Below, piece by piece: positions 26,898 through 35,315 of a DNA stretch of 64,000 nt (position 1 is the first letter of the stretch; each line of letters starts with the position of its first letter). This DNA comes from Azospira restricta (GTDB lineage: Bacteria; Pseudomonadota; Gammaproteobacteria; Burkholderiales; Rhodocyclaceae): assembly GCF_016858125.1 (NCBI RefSeq), contig NZ_CP064781.1, positions 62,001-126,000 of the forward strand, in the 5' to 3' direction. The position numbers and the translations under genes are program-made. The notes beneath the pieces were generated by a model that was given only the letters and a program-made list of their open reading frames with translations, was not told the DNA's origin and ran no database searches.

Positions 26898-29060
26898 CTA
26901 CGCCGGCACGTCGATCGCCGCCGGCGTCAGCCCGGCGCCGTGCCGCTGCCAGGCCAGCACCAGCCCCCGCTCGTAGTCGCGCAGCCAGCGCCGCGGCGCA
27001 AAGAACGGCGCGCTCGCGCGCGCCTCGGCGATGCTGCGGTGGGCCGCAGCCAGCCGCGCCGGCGACTGCAGCAAGGCCAGCGCCAGCGCCTCGTAGGCCG
27101 CCAGATCGGCAACCGCCAGCGATGCCTGCCCGGCCGCGTGCAGCAGGCCGGCCGCCATGCGCTGCCCGAGCGTCGCGCCGGCACAGCTCAGCACCGGCAC
27201 GCCGGCGACGAGCGCGTCGGCGGTCGTCGCGCCGCCGTTGTACTGCGGCGTATCGAGGAACAGGTCGGCCTGCTGCAGCCGGCACAGGTGCTCGGCCAGC
27301 GGCAGCCGCGGCGCGAAGCGCAGGCGCTGCGGGTCGACGCCGTGCGCCGCTGCCGCGCCGCGCAGGTTCGCCGTCGCCGTCGCCGTCGCCGCCGCGCCGG
27401 CGTCGGCGAGCCAGAGGACGGCGGCGGGCACCCGCTGCAGCAGGCGCATCCATAGCGCGAACGCCGCCGGGTCGATCTTGTACGGATGATGCATCGCGGC
27501 GAGGACGGGCGCGTCGGCCGGCAGTTCGAGCGCCTCGCGCGCCGGCGGCGACGGCAGCGGCTGCGCCGCGTAGGCGCACGGATAGGGCGCCGCCGGCAGA
27601 CGGATCAGGGCCTCGCTGAAGCCCGCGTCGCAGCCGGCCGGCAGGCTGACGCGGTCACCGACGAAGTAGTCGAGCCACGGCGCCCCGCTCGTCGCCATGT
27701 AGGCGAGGAAGGCGAGCTGCAGCGGCGCCGGCCGGCGCGCGAGGATGCCGGGGCGCGAGCGGTCGGCGTAGCCGGCGAGGTCGACCGCGATGTCGGGCGC
27801 GTCGGCGGCGATGCGGGCGGCGGCGGTCGCGTCGTCGAGCCCGCCGAGGTCGACGAAGCGGTCGCAGCCCTCGGCGATGCGCCGGCGGACATCGCTGCCG
27901 TCGTCGCCGCCGAGCGCGTAGGCGAAGACCTCGAAGCGCTCGCGGTCGTGCAGTTCGTAGAGGCCGGCGGTGAGCAGCCCGGTCGGGTGGATGCGGAAGT
28001 CCTGCGACACGTAGGCCAGCCGGATGCGGGACCGGCCGGCGGCGCGCGGGGGCCGGGCGACGGGTGCCGCGGCCGCCGCCGCGGCGATGTTGCGCGCCAG
28101 CCGCAGCTGGTCTGCGGCGGGCAGGCCCATCGCCATCGCGCGGAAGCCGAGCGCCTTCTCGGCGAGCGGCGGCGCCGCATCATCGCGGACCAGTGCCGCG
28201 AAGCGGTCGACGAACTGCGCGCGCGCGCGCCAGTCGCAACGCTCGATCGCGTCGTAGTGGCGGAGCAGGAACAGCACGCGGGCGTCGAGCGCATCGCCGG
28301 CGTCGCCCTCGCCGAAAATGCCGCGCCGGTAGGCGCGGACAGCCTCGGCGTCGAGCGCCCGCGCCCGGTCGAGCAGGCGCTGCGCGTCGGCGAAGCGCTC
28401 GCCCTGCGCCAGCGCGAAGCCGGCGTGCAGCAGCGCCTTGGCGTTGCCCGGCGCCAGCTGCGCGGCGCGGCCGAACGCCGCCGCCGCGTCGGCATGGTTT
28501 CCCGCGCGCAGCAGCGCGTCGCCGAGGTTGAACTGCGCGGCGAAGGCGTACGGGCGCAGGCCGGCGAGCCGCCGGTTGTTGGCCACCGCCGCGTCGACCC
28601 GCCCCAGCGCCAGCAGCAACGCGCCGCGGTTGGTCAGCGCGTCGGCGTGCTGCGGCTGCAGCGCGAGCACCCGCTCGTAGCCCGCCAGCGCCTCGTCATG
28701 GCAAGCGGCAGCCTCGGCGGCGACGGCCAGGCTGAACCAGGCCTTGGCTTCACCGGGCGCAAGCTGCACCGCCTCCCGGCAGGCGTCGAGCGCGCGGCCA
28801 GGGTCGCCGAGTTCGAGGGACACGGCCGCCAGCGCGTAGCGGCATTCGAGATGGCCGGGATCGGCCTCGGCCGCCCGCCGGAAGGCATCGCGCGCCGCCG
28901 CCGCGTCGCGCAGGCGGTGGCGCGCGGCGCCGAGCAGGAACCAGGCCTCGCCGTCCGCTGGCCGCTCGCGCAGGCAGGCCTCGAGCGCGGCCGCGGCGCC
29001 GGCGGCGTCGCCCGCCTGCAGCAGGGCCCGGGCGTCCGCCGGCGAGGCAGCCTCGGCCAC
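26898..29060 (-). CDS. TPR protein with SPINDLY/O-GlcNAc-transferase-like domain
   Basis: 720 residues from a GTG 8 bases after the FecR/TbpB-like stop; the upstream part of the frame shadows that gene. The first 280 residues are consecutive TPR units. The rest resembles glycosyltransferase family 41: YVSQDFRIHPTGLLTAGLYELHDRERF-type start, LWLADAG, and a UDP-binding-like region DTPQYNGGATTADALVAGVP. Several canonical motifs are altered: YMATSGAP stands where GYPGT is expected, and HHPYKIDP replaces the usual N-x-x-K-I. The substrate is unknown. Position at the end of the FecR/Slam-like series suggests it could glycosylate the exported partner or another surface protein. Confidence 0.75.
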   Translation of the reverse strand: MAEAASPADARALLQAGDAAGAAAALEACLRERPADGEAWFLLGAARHRLRDAAAARDAFRRAAEADPGHLECRYALAAVSLELGDPGRALDACREAVQLAPGEAKAWFSLAVAAEAAACHDEALAGYERVLALQPQHADALTNRGALLLALGRVDAAVANNRRLAGLRPYAFAAQFNLGDALLRAGNHADAAAAFGRAAQLAPGNAKALLHAGFALAQGERFADAQRLLDRARALDAEAVRAYRRGIFGEGDAGDALDARVLFLLRHYDAIERCDWRARAQFVDRFAALVRDDAAPPLAEKALGFRAMAMGLPAADQLRLARNIAAAAAAAPVARPPRAAGRSRIRLAYVSQDFRIHPTGLLTAGLYELHDRERFEVFAYALGGDDGSDVRRRIAEGCDRFVDLGGLDDATAAARIAADAPDIAVDLAGYADRSRPGILARRPAPLQLAFLAYMATSGAPWLDYFVGDRVSLPAGCDAGFSEALIRLPAAPYPCAYAAQPLPSPPAREALELPADAPVLAAMHHPYKIDPAAFALWMRLLQRVPAAVLWLADAGAAATATATANLRGAAAAHGVDPQRLRFAPRLPLAEHLCRLQQADLFLDTPQYNGGATTADALVAGVPVLSCAGATLGQRMAAGLLHAAGQASLAVADLAAYEALALALLQSPARLAAAHRSIAEARASAPFFAPRRWLRDYERGLVLAWQRHGAGLTPAAIDVPA

Positions 29061-29068
29061 GCGCGGCG

Positions 29069-30115
29069 TCAGCGGGCGAGCACCGCCGAGCCGCTGGCCG
29101 TCGCCGTCGGACTGGCGGTGGCGTTGTCGACCGAGTACGAGAGGCCGACCCGCTCCGCCGCGGCGCCGTAGAAGGTGCCGGAAACGCTGCCGCCGCAGGT
29201 GCAGGAGCAGAACGAGCCGCTGCCGGAGAGGCTGGTGTCCGGGATCGTGTTGCCGGCGATCGAGCCGGAGCCGGAGACGTTGAAGGTCTGCGTGCCGACG
29301 CTGCCGCTGAGGCTGGTACTGAACGCCAGCGAGCCGAAGTTCACCGCCAGCGAGGCCGCGTTGAGCTGGCTGGCACCGCTCGCCTGCGAGACGATCGTCG
29401 CGTAGGTCGCCGAGCCGGTGGTCGGCATCGGCGAGGTCGGCACGAAGTCGCCGGCGAAGACGTCGGTCGTCGCGAACACCGGCTGCACGGCCAGGGTCGG
29501 CTGCGGCGGGTCCATGCGCGGCTTGACGTCGCTGCGCTTCACCTCCGCGTTCGGACCGCTGACGATGGCCGAACTGCCGGCCGGCACCGTCGCGCAGCCG
29601 GCGTTGTTGCAGACCTCGATCGCGCCCTCGCCGGTCCACACCGCGACGCTGTCGGCGCCGGTGTAGGCGAGCGTGAACTCGGTGCCGCGGATGCCGATCG
29701 TCGCCACCGAGGTCGTCACCTTGTAGGCGTTCCGGTTGCCCTTGCCGACGAGGCCGGTAATCGTGCGCAGGCCGCCCCTGAGCAGGCTGAAGAAGCCCTT
29801 CTCTTCGCCGGCGGCCGAGCCCGAGAAGCGGTAGTCGTCGACCTTGAACTCGGAGCCGGGCTGCAGCGAAACCATGCCGCCGTCGGTGAAGCGCAGCTGC
29901 GCACGACCGCCGTCGCCGGTGACGACCGCCTCGCCGCTGGCGATCTCGCCGCCCTTCTGCAGCGGTCGCGCGCCGGCGGCGCCGACCGCGGTGACGCTGC
30001 CGTGCGCGAAATTGACCTTCGCCGCGCCGGCCGCGTGCGCGGCGAGCGGATAGACAGCGGCCAGCGCGATCAGCAGCGCGGGGTTCTTCGGGCGGAACAG
30101 GATGGGCATCGGCAT
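29069..30115 (-). CDS. FecR-domain protein with C-terminal TbpB-like beta-barrel (candidate Slam/T11SS cargo)
   Basis: 348 residues. A signal peptide (about 1-29, cleavage after AHA, no lipobox) is followed by a FecR domain (about 33-185, with GDGGRAQLRFTDGGMVSLQPG and ATIGIRGTEF). A linker leads to about 115 residues (232-348) resembling TbpB/T11SS-cargo barrels: PTTGSATYATI at the start, alternating strands SLAVNFGSLAFST, and GTFYGAAAERVGLSY near the end. Three Cys stand in SFCSCTCGG. The ATG behind GAGGT was preferred to an upstream GTG. Encoded 23 bases after a Slam-like protein, its presumed exporter. No sigma factor or cytoplasmic anti-sigma segment is present, so it is not a classical FecR regulator. 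Confidence 0.72.
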   Translation of the reverse strand: MPMPILFRPKNPALLIALAAVYPLAAHAAGAAKVNFAHGSVTAVGAAGARPLQKGGEIASGEAVVTGDGGRAQLRFTDGGMVSLQPGSEFKVDDYRFSGSAAGEEKGFFSLLRGGLRTITGLVGKGNRNAYKVTTSVATIGIRGTEFTLAYTGADSVAVWTGEGAIEVCNNAGCATVPAGSSAIVSGPNAEVKRSDVKPRMDPPQPTLAVQPVFATTDVFAGDFVPTSPMPTTGSATYATIVSQASGASQLNAASLAVNFGSLAFSTSLSGSVGTQTFNVSGSGSIAGNTIPDTSLSGSGSFCSCTCGGSVSGTFYGAAAERVGLSYSVDNATASPTATASGSAVLAR

Positions 30116-30138
30116 GATTCGCACCTCGGGTCAGAGCG

Positions 30139-31461
30139 TCAGAACTCGCGACGGACCGTGACCGAGAGCGTCTCCCGGTGGTAGTCGGTGAGCTTGGTGT
30201 TCGAGTCGTTGTAGGTCAGCGACAGCTGCGGCGTGACGCTCCACTCCCTGGTCAGGTAGCGGGTCGCGCCGACGCTGACGCCGAACTGGTTGTCGCGGCG
30301 CTTCTTCAGGAACAGCGGATCGTCCTCCCTGTAGCCGCGGTACTCCCAGCTGACGGCGCCGAAGAGCACGGTCTGCGCGTCGAAGTTCATGCGTGCGCCG
30401 GCGCGCAGGCCGCCGCCGTCGAAACCGAGCCAGTCGGCACGGTCATGCCGTTGCGGCCGCTCGCTGACGCCGTAGGCGCTGGCGAAGGCGACCAGCCCGT
30501 CGCGGTAGAGATGCGCGAAGCTGGCGCCGGCCACCCAGCGCCGGGCGTCGCGCGCCTCCTGGTCCGGATAATCGAGTTCCGCATACTGCGCGAAGAGGCC
30601 GACCTGGTTGCGCGCGTCGAGGTTGCGCTGCCACTGCCCGGTCAGGCTGACGTGGTCGCGGAAACGGCCGTGGTCGAGGTAGAAGGTGCCGCCCTGCGCC
30701 ATCAGCGTATAGACGTCGCGGTCGGCGCTGCGCGTGACGCCGAGGCTGGCGTCGGCGTTCTGCGTGTCGAACTGCTGCTTGCCGAAGTTGTTGCGCGTCG
30801 CGCCGGCGAGACCGGCGAGCAGCGTGTAGCCGCCGCCGAGCGGCGCCCGCAGGTTCACGCCGCCGCCGAGCGAGCCGTAGCCGTCGGCATTGGCCTTGGT
30901 GTCGCTATCCAGTTCGAAGGGCAGGTTGCCGAAGCCGGGAATCGCGATCGTCGACCGGTTCGGGCCGACGTTGACGTTGCTGTCGTAGCCGACCGTCGCC
31001 TCGACGTAGCCGGTCAGCGCCGCCGGCTCCTCCGCCCGCCGCATCGCCGCGATGTAGCGGTCGACCGTCATCGACACGTCGGCCGGCACGCCCTGCCGCT
31101 TGACCGTCGCGAACTCCTGCTCGGCGGTCTGCGTCTCGCCCAACGCGAGGTAGGCACGGGCGATCTCGGCACGGGCGCGGACGTTGTTCGGCTCGACCGC
31201 CAGCACGCGCTCGAGCGCGAAGACGGCACGGGTGTTCTGGCCGGCTTCCAGCGCCGCCCGCCCGAGCAGGAAATCGAACAGCGGCTCGCCGGCGCGCGTC
31301 GATTCCTGCGGCTCGAGCAGCTGATAAGCCTCGACGCCCTTGCCGGCATCGAGCAGCGCACCGGCGCGATCGGTCAGCGCGTCCGCGAACGCCATCGGCG
31401 CATGCAGCGCGAAGGCCGCCAGCAGCGCGGCGCACAGGGTCCTGGTCTTGTTCGTTTGCAC
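30139..31461 (-). CDS. Slam-like (TPR + outer-membrane barrel) protein, candidate type XI secretion channel
   Basis: 440 residues. A signal peptide (about 1-26, MAFA) is followed by TPR-like helices (30-145). A predicted beta-barrel (150-440) opens with GYVEATVGYDSNVNVGPN and ends with LSVTVRREF, whose terminal Phe is the usual BAM signal. TPR plus a barrel starting with a YDSNVN-type strand is the architecture of Slam/DUF560 proteins, which export TbpB-like cargo to the cell surface. The GTG start sits behind GAGGGGGGAAC; an ATG at 31479 overlapping the preceding stop is an alternative. Both flanking genes encode secreted FecR proteins. Confidence 0.75.
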   Translation of the reverse strand: MQTNKTRTLCAALLAAFALHAPMAFADALTDRAGALLDAGKGVEAYQLLEPQESTRAGEPLFDFLLGRAALEAGQNTRAVFALERVLAVEPNNVRARAEIARAYLALGETQTAEQEFATVKRQGVPADVSMTVDRYIAAMRRAEEPAALTGYVEATVGYDSNVNVGPNRSTIAIPGFGNLPFELDSDTKANADGYGSLGGGVNLRAPLGGGYTLLAGLAGATRNNFGKQQFDTQNADASLGVTRSADRDVYTLMAQGGTFYLDHGRFRDHVSLTGQWQRNLDARNQVGLFAQYAELDYPDQEARDARRWVAGASFAHLYRDGLVAFASAYGVSERPQRHDRADWLGFDGGGLRAGARMNFDAQTVLFGAVSWEYRGYREDDPLFLKKRRDNQFGVSVGATRYLTREWSVTPQLSLTYNDSNTKLTDYHRETLSVTVRREF

Positions 31462-31478
31462 GTTCCCCCCTCGAATCA

Positions 31479-32231
31479 TCAGTAGAGCCGTCCGCTGTCC
31501 TGCGGCACATACGGCGACGGCGACTGCGGCGGCGGCATCACCGGTTGCGGCGGTGGCGCCGGCAGCTGTGGCGAAACCTGCGCCGGCGGCAGCTCCGGCA
31601 CCGCCGCGCCCGGCGCCGTCGGCGCCTGGCCGCCGCCCTGCAGGCGCGGCCGGGTGTTGCCGTCCGCCACCAGCAGCGTCTGCCCCGGCCCGGCCAGCGC
31701 GCAGCCGGCGGCATTGCAGACCTCGACCAGGCCGGCGTAGGTCGTCACCGACAGGCCGCCGCCGGCCAGCGTGGCGCCGTATTCGGTGCCGCGGATGCCG
31801 ATCGTGCCGACCGGCGTGTCCATCCGGTACTGCTCGTTCCTCTGCTTGCCGATCAGGCCGCTGACTGCGCGCAGTGCCCCCTTCAGGAAGCGCATCACGA
31901 CGCGGTCCTCGGCGGCGGCGCGGCCGCCCTGGTCGGCGAAGCGGAACTGCTCGACGCGGAACTGCGTTCCCGGCTGCAGCGAGATCGTTGCGCCGTCGAG
32001 GAAGCGCAGTTGCGCGCGGCCGTCCGCGGTATGGACGGTGTCGCCGACGGCCACCGCCGCGCCGCGCTCGGCCCGGCGCGCGGCGCCGTCGGCGGCGAGC
32101 ACGCTGGCGTTGCCGGTGGCGAAGACGATCGTCGCCGCCGGCTGCGCGGCAGCAATGGCCGCGACGCCGGCGAGCAGCAGGCCGAGCAGCAGGCGGAGCC
32201 CGGCGAAATGCCGGTCGAATCGGAAAATCAT
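31479..32231 (-). CDS. secreted FecR-domain protein with Pro-rich tail
   Basis: 250 residues: a signal peptide (about 1-30, AAIAAAQ), a FecR domain (35-185) with ADGRAQLRFLDGATISLQPG and VGTIGIRGTEY, then a Pro/Gln-rich tail of about 45 residues. It shares the unusual block VEVCNAAGCAL with the FecR/TbpB-like protein (VEVCNNAGCAT), so the two FecR domains are paralogous. The start is approximate: a GTG 33 bases upstream is in frame and neither start has a strong ribosome site. It stands directly before the Slam-like gene with overlapping stop/start potential, suggesting co-expression. Confidence 0.75.
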   Translation of the reverse strand: MIFRFDRHFAGLRLLLGLLLAGVAAIAAAQPAATIVFATGNASVLAADGAARRAERGAAVAVGDTVHTADGRAQLRFLDGATISLQPGTQFRVEQFRFADQGGRAAAEDRVVMRFLKGALRAVSGLIGKQRNEQYRMDTPVGTIGIRGTEYGATLAGGGLSVTTYAGLVEVCNAAGCALAGPGQTLLVADGNTRPRLQGGGQAPTAPGAAVPELPPAQVSPQLPAPPPQPVMPPPQSPSPYVPQDSGRLY

Positions 32232-32273
32232 CGGCAAATCATGCACGTGATGCCGATCCGGCACAAGCGCCGC

Positions 32274-34499
32274 TTACTTCACGCAGTCGACGTAGTAGCG
32301 CCCGTCGTCGCCCTTGACGAGGCCGTGGATGTCGGTCTCGAAGCCCGGGAAGCGGGCGTTGAAGTCGCGCGCGAAGCGCAGGTAGTTGACGATGGTCGCG
32401 TTGAAGCGCTCGCCCGGGATCAGCAGCGGGATGCCCGGCGGGTACGGCGTCAGCAGCACGCTGGTGACGCGCCCCTCGAGCTGGTCGATGGCGACGCGCT
32501 CGATCTCGCGGTGCGCCATCTTGGCGAAGGCATCCGCCGGGCGCATCGCCGGCACCATGTCGGAGAGGTACATCTCGGTGGTCAGGCGGGCGACGTCGTT
32601 GGCCTTGTACACGTCGTGGATCTGCTGGCACAGGTCGCGCAGGCCGACGCGCTCGTAGCGCGGGTGCTTCTGGCAGAACTCGGGCAGCACCTTCCACAGC
32701 GGCTGGTTCTTGTCGTAGTCGTCCTTGAACTGCTGCAGCTCGGTGACCATCGTGTTCCAGCGGCCCTTGGTGATGCCGATCGTGAACATGATGAAGAACG
32801 AGTACAGGCCGCACTTCTCGACGATGACGCCGTGCTCGGCGAGGTACTTGGTGACGATCGCCGCCGGGATGCCCCAGTCGGCGAAGTCGCCGTCGACGTC
32901 GAGGCCCGGCGTGACGATGGTGGCCTTGATCGGGTCCAGCATGTTGAAGCTGTCCTCGAGCTGGCCGAAGCCGTGCCAGCGCTCGCCCGGCTTCAGCATC
33001 CACGCGTCGCGCTCCTCGATGCCCTCCTCGGACAGGTCGTCCGGCCCCCACACCTTGAACCACCAGTCGGCGCCCCACTCCTCGTCGACCTTGCGCATCG
33101 CGCGGCGGAAGTCGAGCGCCTCGGCGATCGACTCCTCGACCAGCGCCGTGCCGCCCGGCTCCTCCATCATCGCCGCGGCGACGTCGCACGAGGCGATGAT
33201 CGCGTACTGCGGCGAGGTCGAGGTGTGCATCAGGTAGGCCTCGTTGAACACGTCGCGGTCGAGCTTGCGCCCCTCCGAGTCCTGCACCAGGATCTGCGAG
33301 GCCTGCGACAGGCCGGCCAGCAGCTTGTGCGTCGACTGCGTCGCGAACACCATCGACTCCTTGCAGCGCGGCCGGTCGGCGCCGATCGCGTGGTAGTCGC
33401 CGTAGAAGTCGTGGAACGCGGCGTGCGGCAGCCAGGCTTCGTCGAAGTGCAGCGTGTCGATCTTGCCGTCGAGCATCTCCTTGATGTCCTCGACGTTGTA
33501 GAGGATGCCGTCGTAGGTCGACTGCGTGATCGTCAGCACGCGCGGCTTGGCGTTCTTGTCGGTGGCGAACGGGTTGGCGGCGATCTTCCTCTGGATGCTC
33601 TCCCACGAGAACTCGCTCTTCGGGATCGGGCCGATGATGCCGAAGTTGTTGCGCGTCGGCATCAGGAACACCGGGATCGCGCCGGTCATGATGATCGAGT
33701 GCAGCACCGACTTGTGGCAGTTGCGGTCGACGACGACGATGTCGCCCGGCGCCACCGTCGAGTGCCAGACGATCTTGTTCGAGGTCGAGGTGCCGTTGGT
33801 GACGAAGTACAGGTGGTCGCAGTTGAAGATGCGCGCGGCGTTGCGCTCGGAGGCGGCGACCGGGCCGGTGTGGTCCAGGAGCTGGCCGAGTTCCTCGACC
33901 GCGTTGCAGACGTCGGCGCGCAGCATGTTCTCGCCGAAGAACTGGTGGAACATCTGGCCGACCGGGCTCTTCAGGAAGGCGACGCCGCCGGAGTGGCCGG
34001 GGCAGTGCCACGAGTACGAGCCGTCGGCGGCGTAGTGCGTCAGCGCGCGGAAGAACGGCGGCGGCAGCGAGTCGAGGTAGGACTTCGCCTCGCGCACGAC
34101 GTTCCTGGCGATGAACTCCGGCGTGTCCTCGAACATGTGGATGAAGCCGTGCAGCTCGCGCAGGATGTCGTTCGGGATGTGGCGCGAGGTGCGCGTCTCG
34201 CCGTGCAGGAAGATCGGGATCTCGGCGTTCTTGTAGCGGATCTCCTCGACGAAGGCACGCAGCTCGGCGAGCGTCTCCTCCGGCTCGTTGGCGAGCTCCT
34301 CGTCGTCGATCGACAGGATGAAGCACGAGGCGCGCGACTGCTGCTGCGCGAACGAGGTCAGGTCGCCGTAGCTGGTGACGCCGAGCACCTCCATGCCCTC
34401 CTGCTCGATGGCCTCGGCCAGCGCGCGGATGCCGAGGCCGGAGGCGTTTTCCGAACGGAAGTCCTCGTCGATGATGATGACCGGGAAGTGGAAGCGCAT
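32274..34499 (-). CDS. Orn/Lys/Arg decarboxylase (PLP-dependent)
   Basis: 741 residues, full length for the inducible-type basic amino-acid decarboxylases. The N-terminal wing domain (MRFHFPVIIIDEDF..., about 1-130) resembles a response-regulator fold. The PLP core has CPGHSGGVAFLKSPVG, TNGTSTSNK, the PLP-contact Asp region HFDEAWLPHAAFH, and the Schiff-base Lys in QSTHKLLAGLSQ. The C-terminal domain carries LTPYPPGIPLLIPGERF. It makes CO2 and a di- or polyamine; arginine, lysine and ornithine cannot be told apart by eye. The ATG follows GAGGAACAGCC. The first FecR gene begins 42 bases after its stop on the same strand. Confidence 0.92.
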   Translation of the reverse strand: MRFHFPVIIIDEDFRSENASGLGIRALAEAIEQEGMEVLGVTSYGDLTSFAQQQSRASCFILSIDDEELANEPEETLAELRAFVEEIRYKNAEIPIFLHGETRTSRHIPNDILRELHGFIHMFEDTPEFIARNVVREAKSYLDSLPPPFFRALTHYAADGSYSWHCPGHSGGVAFLKSPVGQMFHQFFGENMLRADVCNAVEELGQLLDHTGPVAASERNAARIFNCDHLYFVTNGTSTSNKIVWHSTVAPGDIVVVDRNCHKSVLHSIIMTGAIPVFLMPTRNNFGIIGPIPKSEFSWESIQRKIAANPFATDKNAKPRVLTITQSTYDGILYNVEDIKEMLDGKIDTLHFDEAWLPHAAFHDFYGDYHAIGADRPRCKESMVFATQSTHKLLAGLSQASQILVQDSEGRKLDRDVFNEAYLMHTSTSPQYAIIASCDVAAAMMEEPGGTALVEESIAEALDFRRAMRKVDEEWGADWWFKVWGPDDLSEEGIEERDAWMLKPGERWHGFGQLEDSFNMLDPIKATIVTPGLDVDGDFADWGIPAAIVTKYLAEHGVIVEKCGLYSFFIMFTIGITKGRWNTMVTELQQFKDDYDKNQPLWKVLPEFCQKHPRYERVGLRDLCQQIHDVYKANDVARLTTEMYLSDMVPAMRPADAFAKMAHREIERVAIDQLEGRVTSVLLTPYPPGIPLLIPGERFNATIVNYLRFARDFNARFPGFETDIHGLVKGDDGRYYVDCVK

Positions 34500-34520
34500 G
34501 GCTGTTCCTCAAAAGACGGC

Positions 34521-34538
34521 GACCCGCCGGAGCGGGTC
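34521..34538 (-). terminator. hairpin between dcd and the decarboxylase gene
   Basis: GACCCGC and GCGGGTC pair over 7 bp around a 4-base loop. On the minus strand GCCGTCTTTT follows, so it may be a weak dcd terminator or a 5'-leader hairpin of the decarboxylase mRNA just ahead of its GAGGA site. Confidence 0.45.
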
Positions 34539-34588
34539 ACAGATTAAGACAAAGTTGTTACGCGAAGGCGATTGTTTCGGCGGCGCCG

Positions 34589-35158
34589 TCAGATCTTCGG
34601 CAGCGTGACGCCGACCTGACCCTGGTACTTGCCGCCGCGGTCCTTGTACGAGGTCTCGCAGATCTCGTCGGACTCGAAGAACAGCACCTGCGCGCAGCCC
34701 TCGCCGGCGTAGATCTTGGCCGGCAGCGGCGTCGTGTTCGAGAACTCGAGCGTCACGTAGCCTTCCCACTCGGGCTCGAACGGCGTCACGTTCACGATGA
34801 TGCCGCAGCGCGCATAGGTGCTCTTGCCGAGGCACACGGTCAGCACCGAGCGCGGGATGCGGAAGTACTCGACGGTGCGCGCCAGCGCGAAGGAGTTCGG
34901 CGGGATCACGCAGTAGCCCTTGCCGGAGACCTCGACGAAGGAGTTCGGATCGAAGGCCTTCGGATCGACGATGGTCGAGTTGATGTTCGTGAACACCCGG
35001 AATTCGTCGGCGCAGCGGATGTCGTAACCGTAGCTCGACGTGCCGTAGGAGACGATCTTCTGCCCGTTCACCTCGCGCACCAGCTCGGGCGCGAAGGGCG
35101 AGATCATCTTGTGCTCTTCCGCCATGCGGCGGATCCACTTGTCGGATTTGATGGCCAT
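34589..35158 (-). CDS. dcd: dCTP deaminase
   Basis: 189 residues. It deaminates dCTP to dUTP to feed dTMP synthesis. Signatures are the N-terminal [36 protein letters not shown], the nucleotide-binding [31 protein letters not shown] with catalytic Glu, and a terminal [14 protein letters not shown]. Length and motifs match the monofunctional trimeric enzyme. Confidence 0.97.
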   Translation of the reverse strand: MAIKSDKWIRRMAEEHKMISPFAPELVREVNGQKIVSYGTSSYGYDIRCADEFRVFTNINSTIVDPKAFDPNSFVEVSGKGYCVIPPNSFALARTVEYFRIPRSVLTVCLGKSTYARCGIIVNVTPFEPEWEGYVTLEFSNTTPLPAKIYAGEGCAQVLFFESDEICETSYKDRGGKYQGQVGVTLPKI

Positions 35159-35195
35159 GGGGCGGGTTCCGTGTGCCGGGAAAATAAAGGCGGCT

Positions 35196-35201
35196 ATTTT
35201 A
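35196..35201 (-). promoter_or_regulatory. candidate -10 element of dcd
   Basis: TAAAAT on the minus strand, 38 bases upstream of the dcd start, in an AT-rich island. The -35 is unclear. The 157-base gap to apbC also holds a GC-rich hairpin but no clear terminator. Confidence 0.4.
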
Positions 35202-35315
35202 TCGGCAGAACCCCCCCGGCGGGGAGATTTTTACGCCAGGGAAATCAGTGGCTTAGCGCAGCAGCGCGCGGGACTGCGGCCCCCGCCGGCGGGCGGGCGC
35301 CGCAACGCGGAGCGC

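Noticed and set aside
29069-32231. Classical Fec-type surface signalling (FecR anti-sigma factor).
   Set aside because: Both FecR proteins have signal peptides, and there is no ECF sigma factor or TonB-dependent receptor nearby.
31545-34547. A 1000-codon plus-strand frame opposite the FecR and decarboxylase genes.
   Set aside because: Antisense shadow of a clear PLP decarboxylase.
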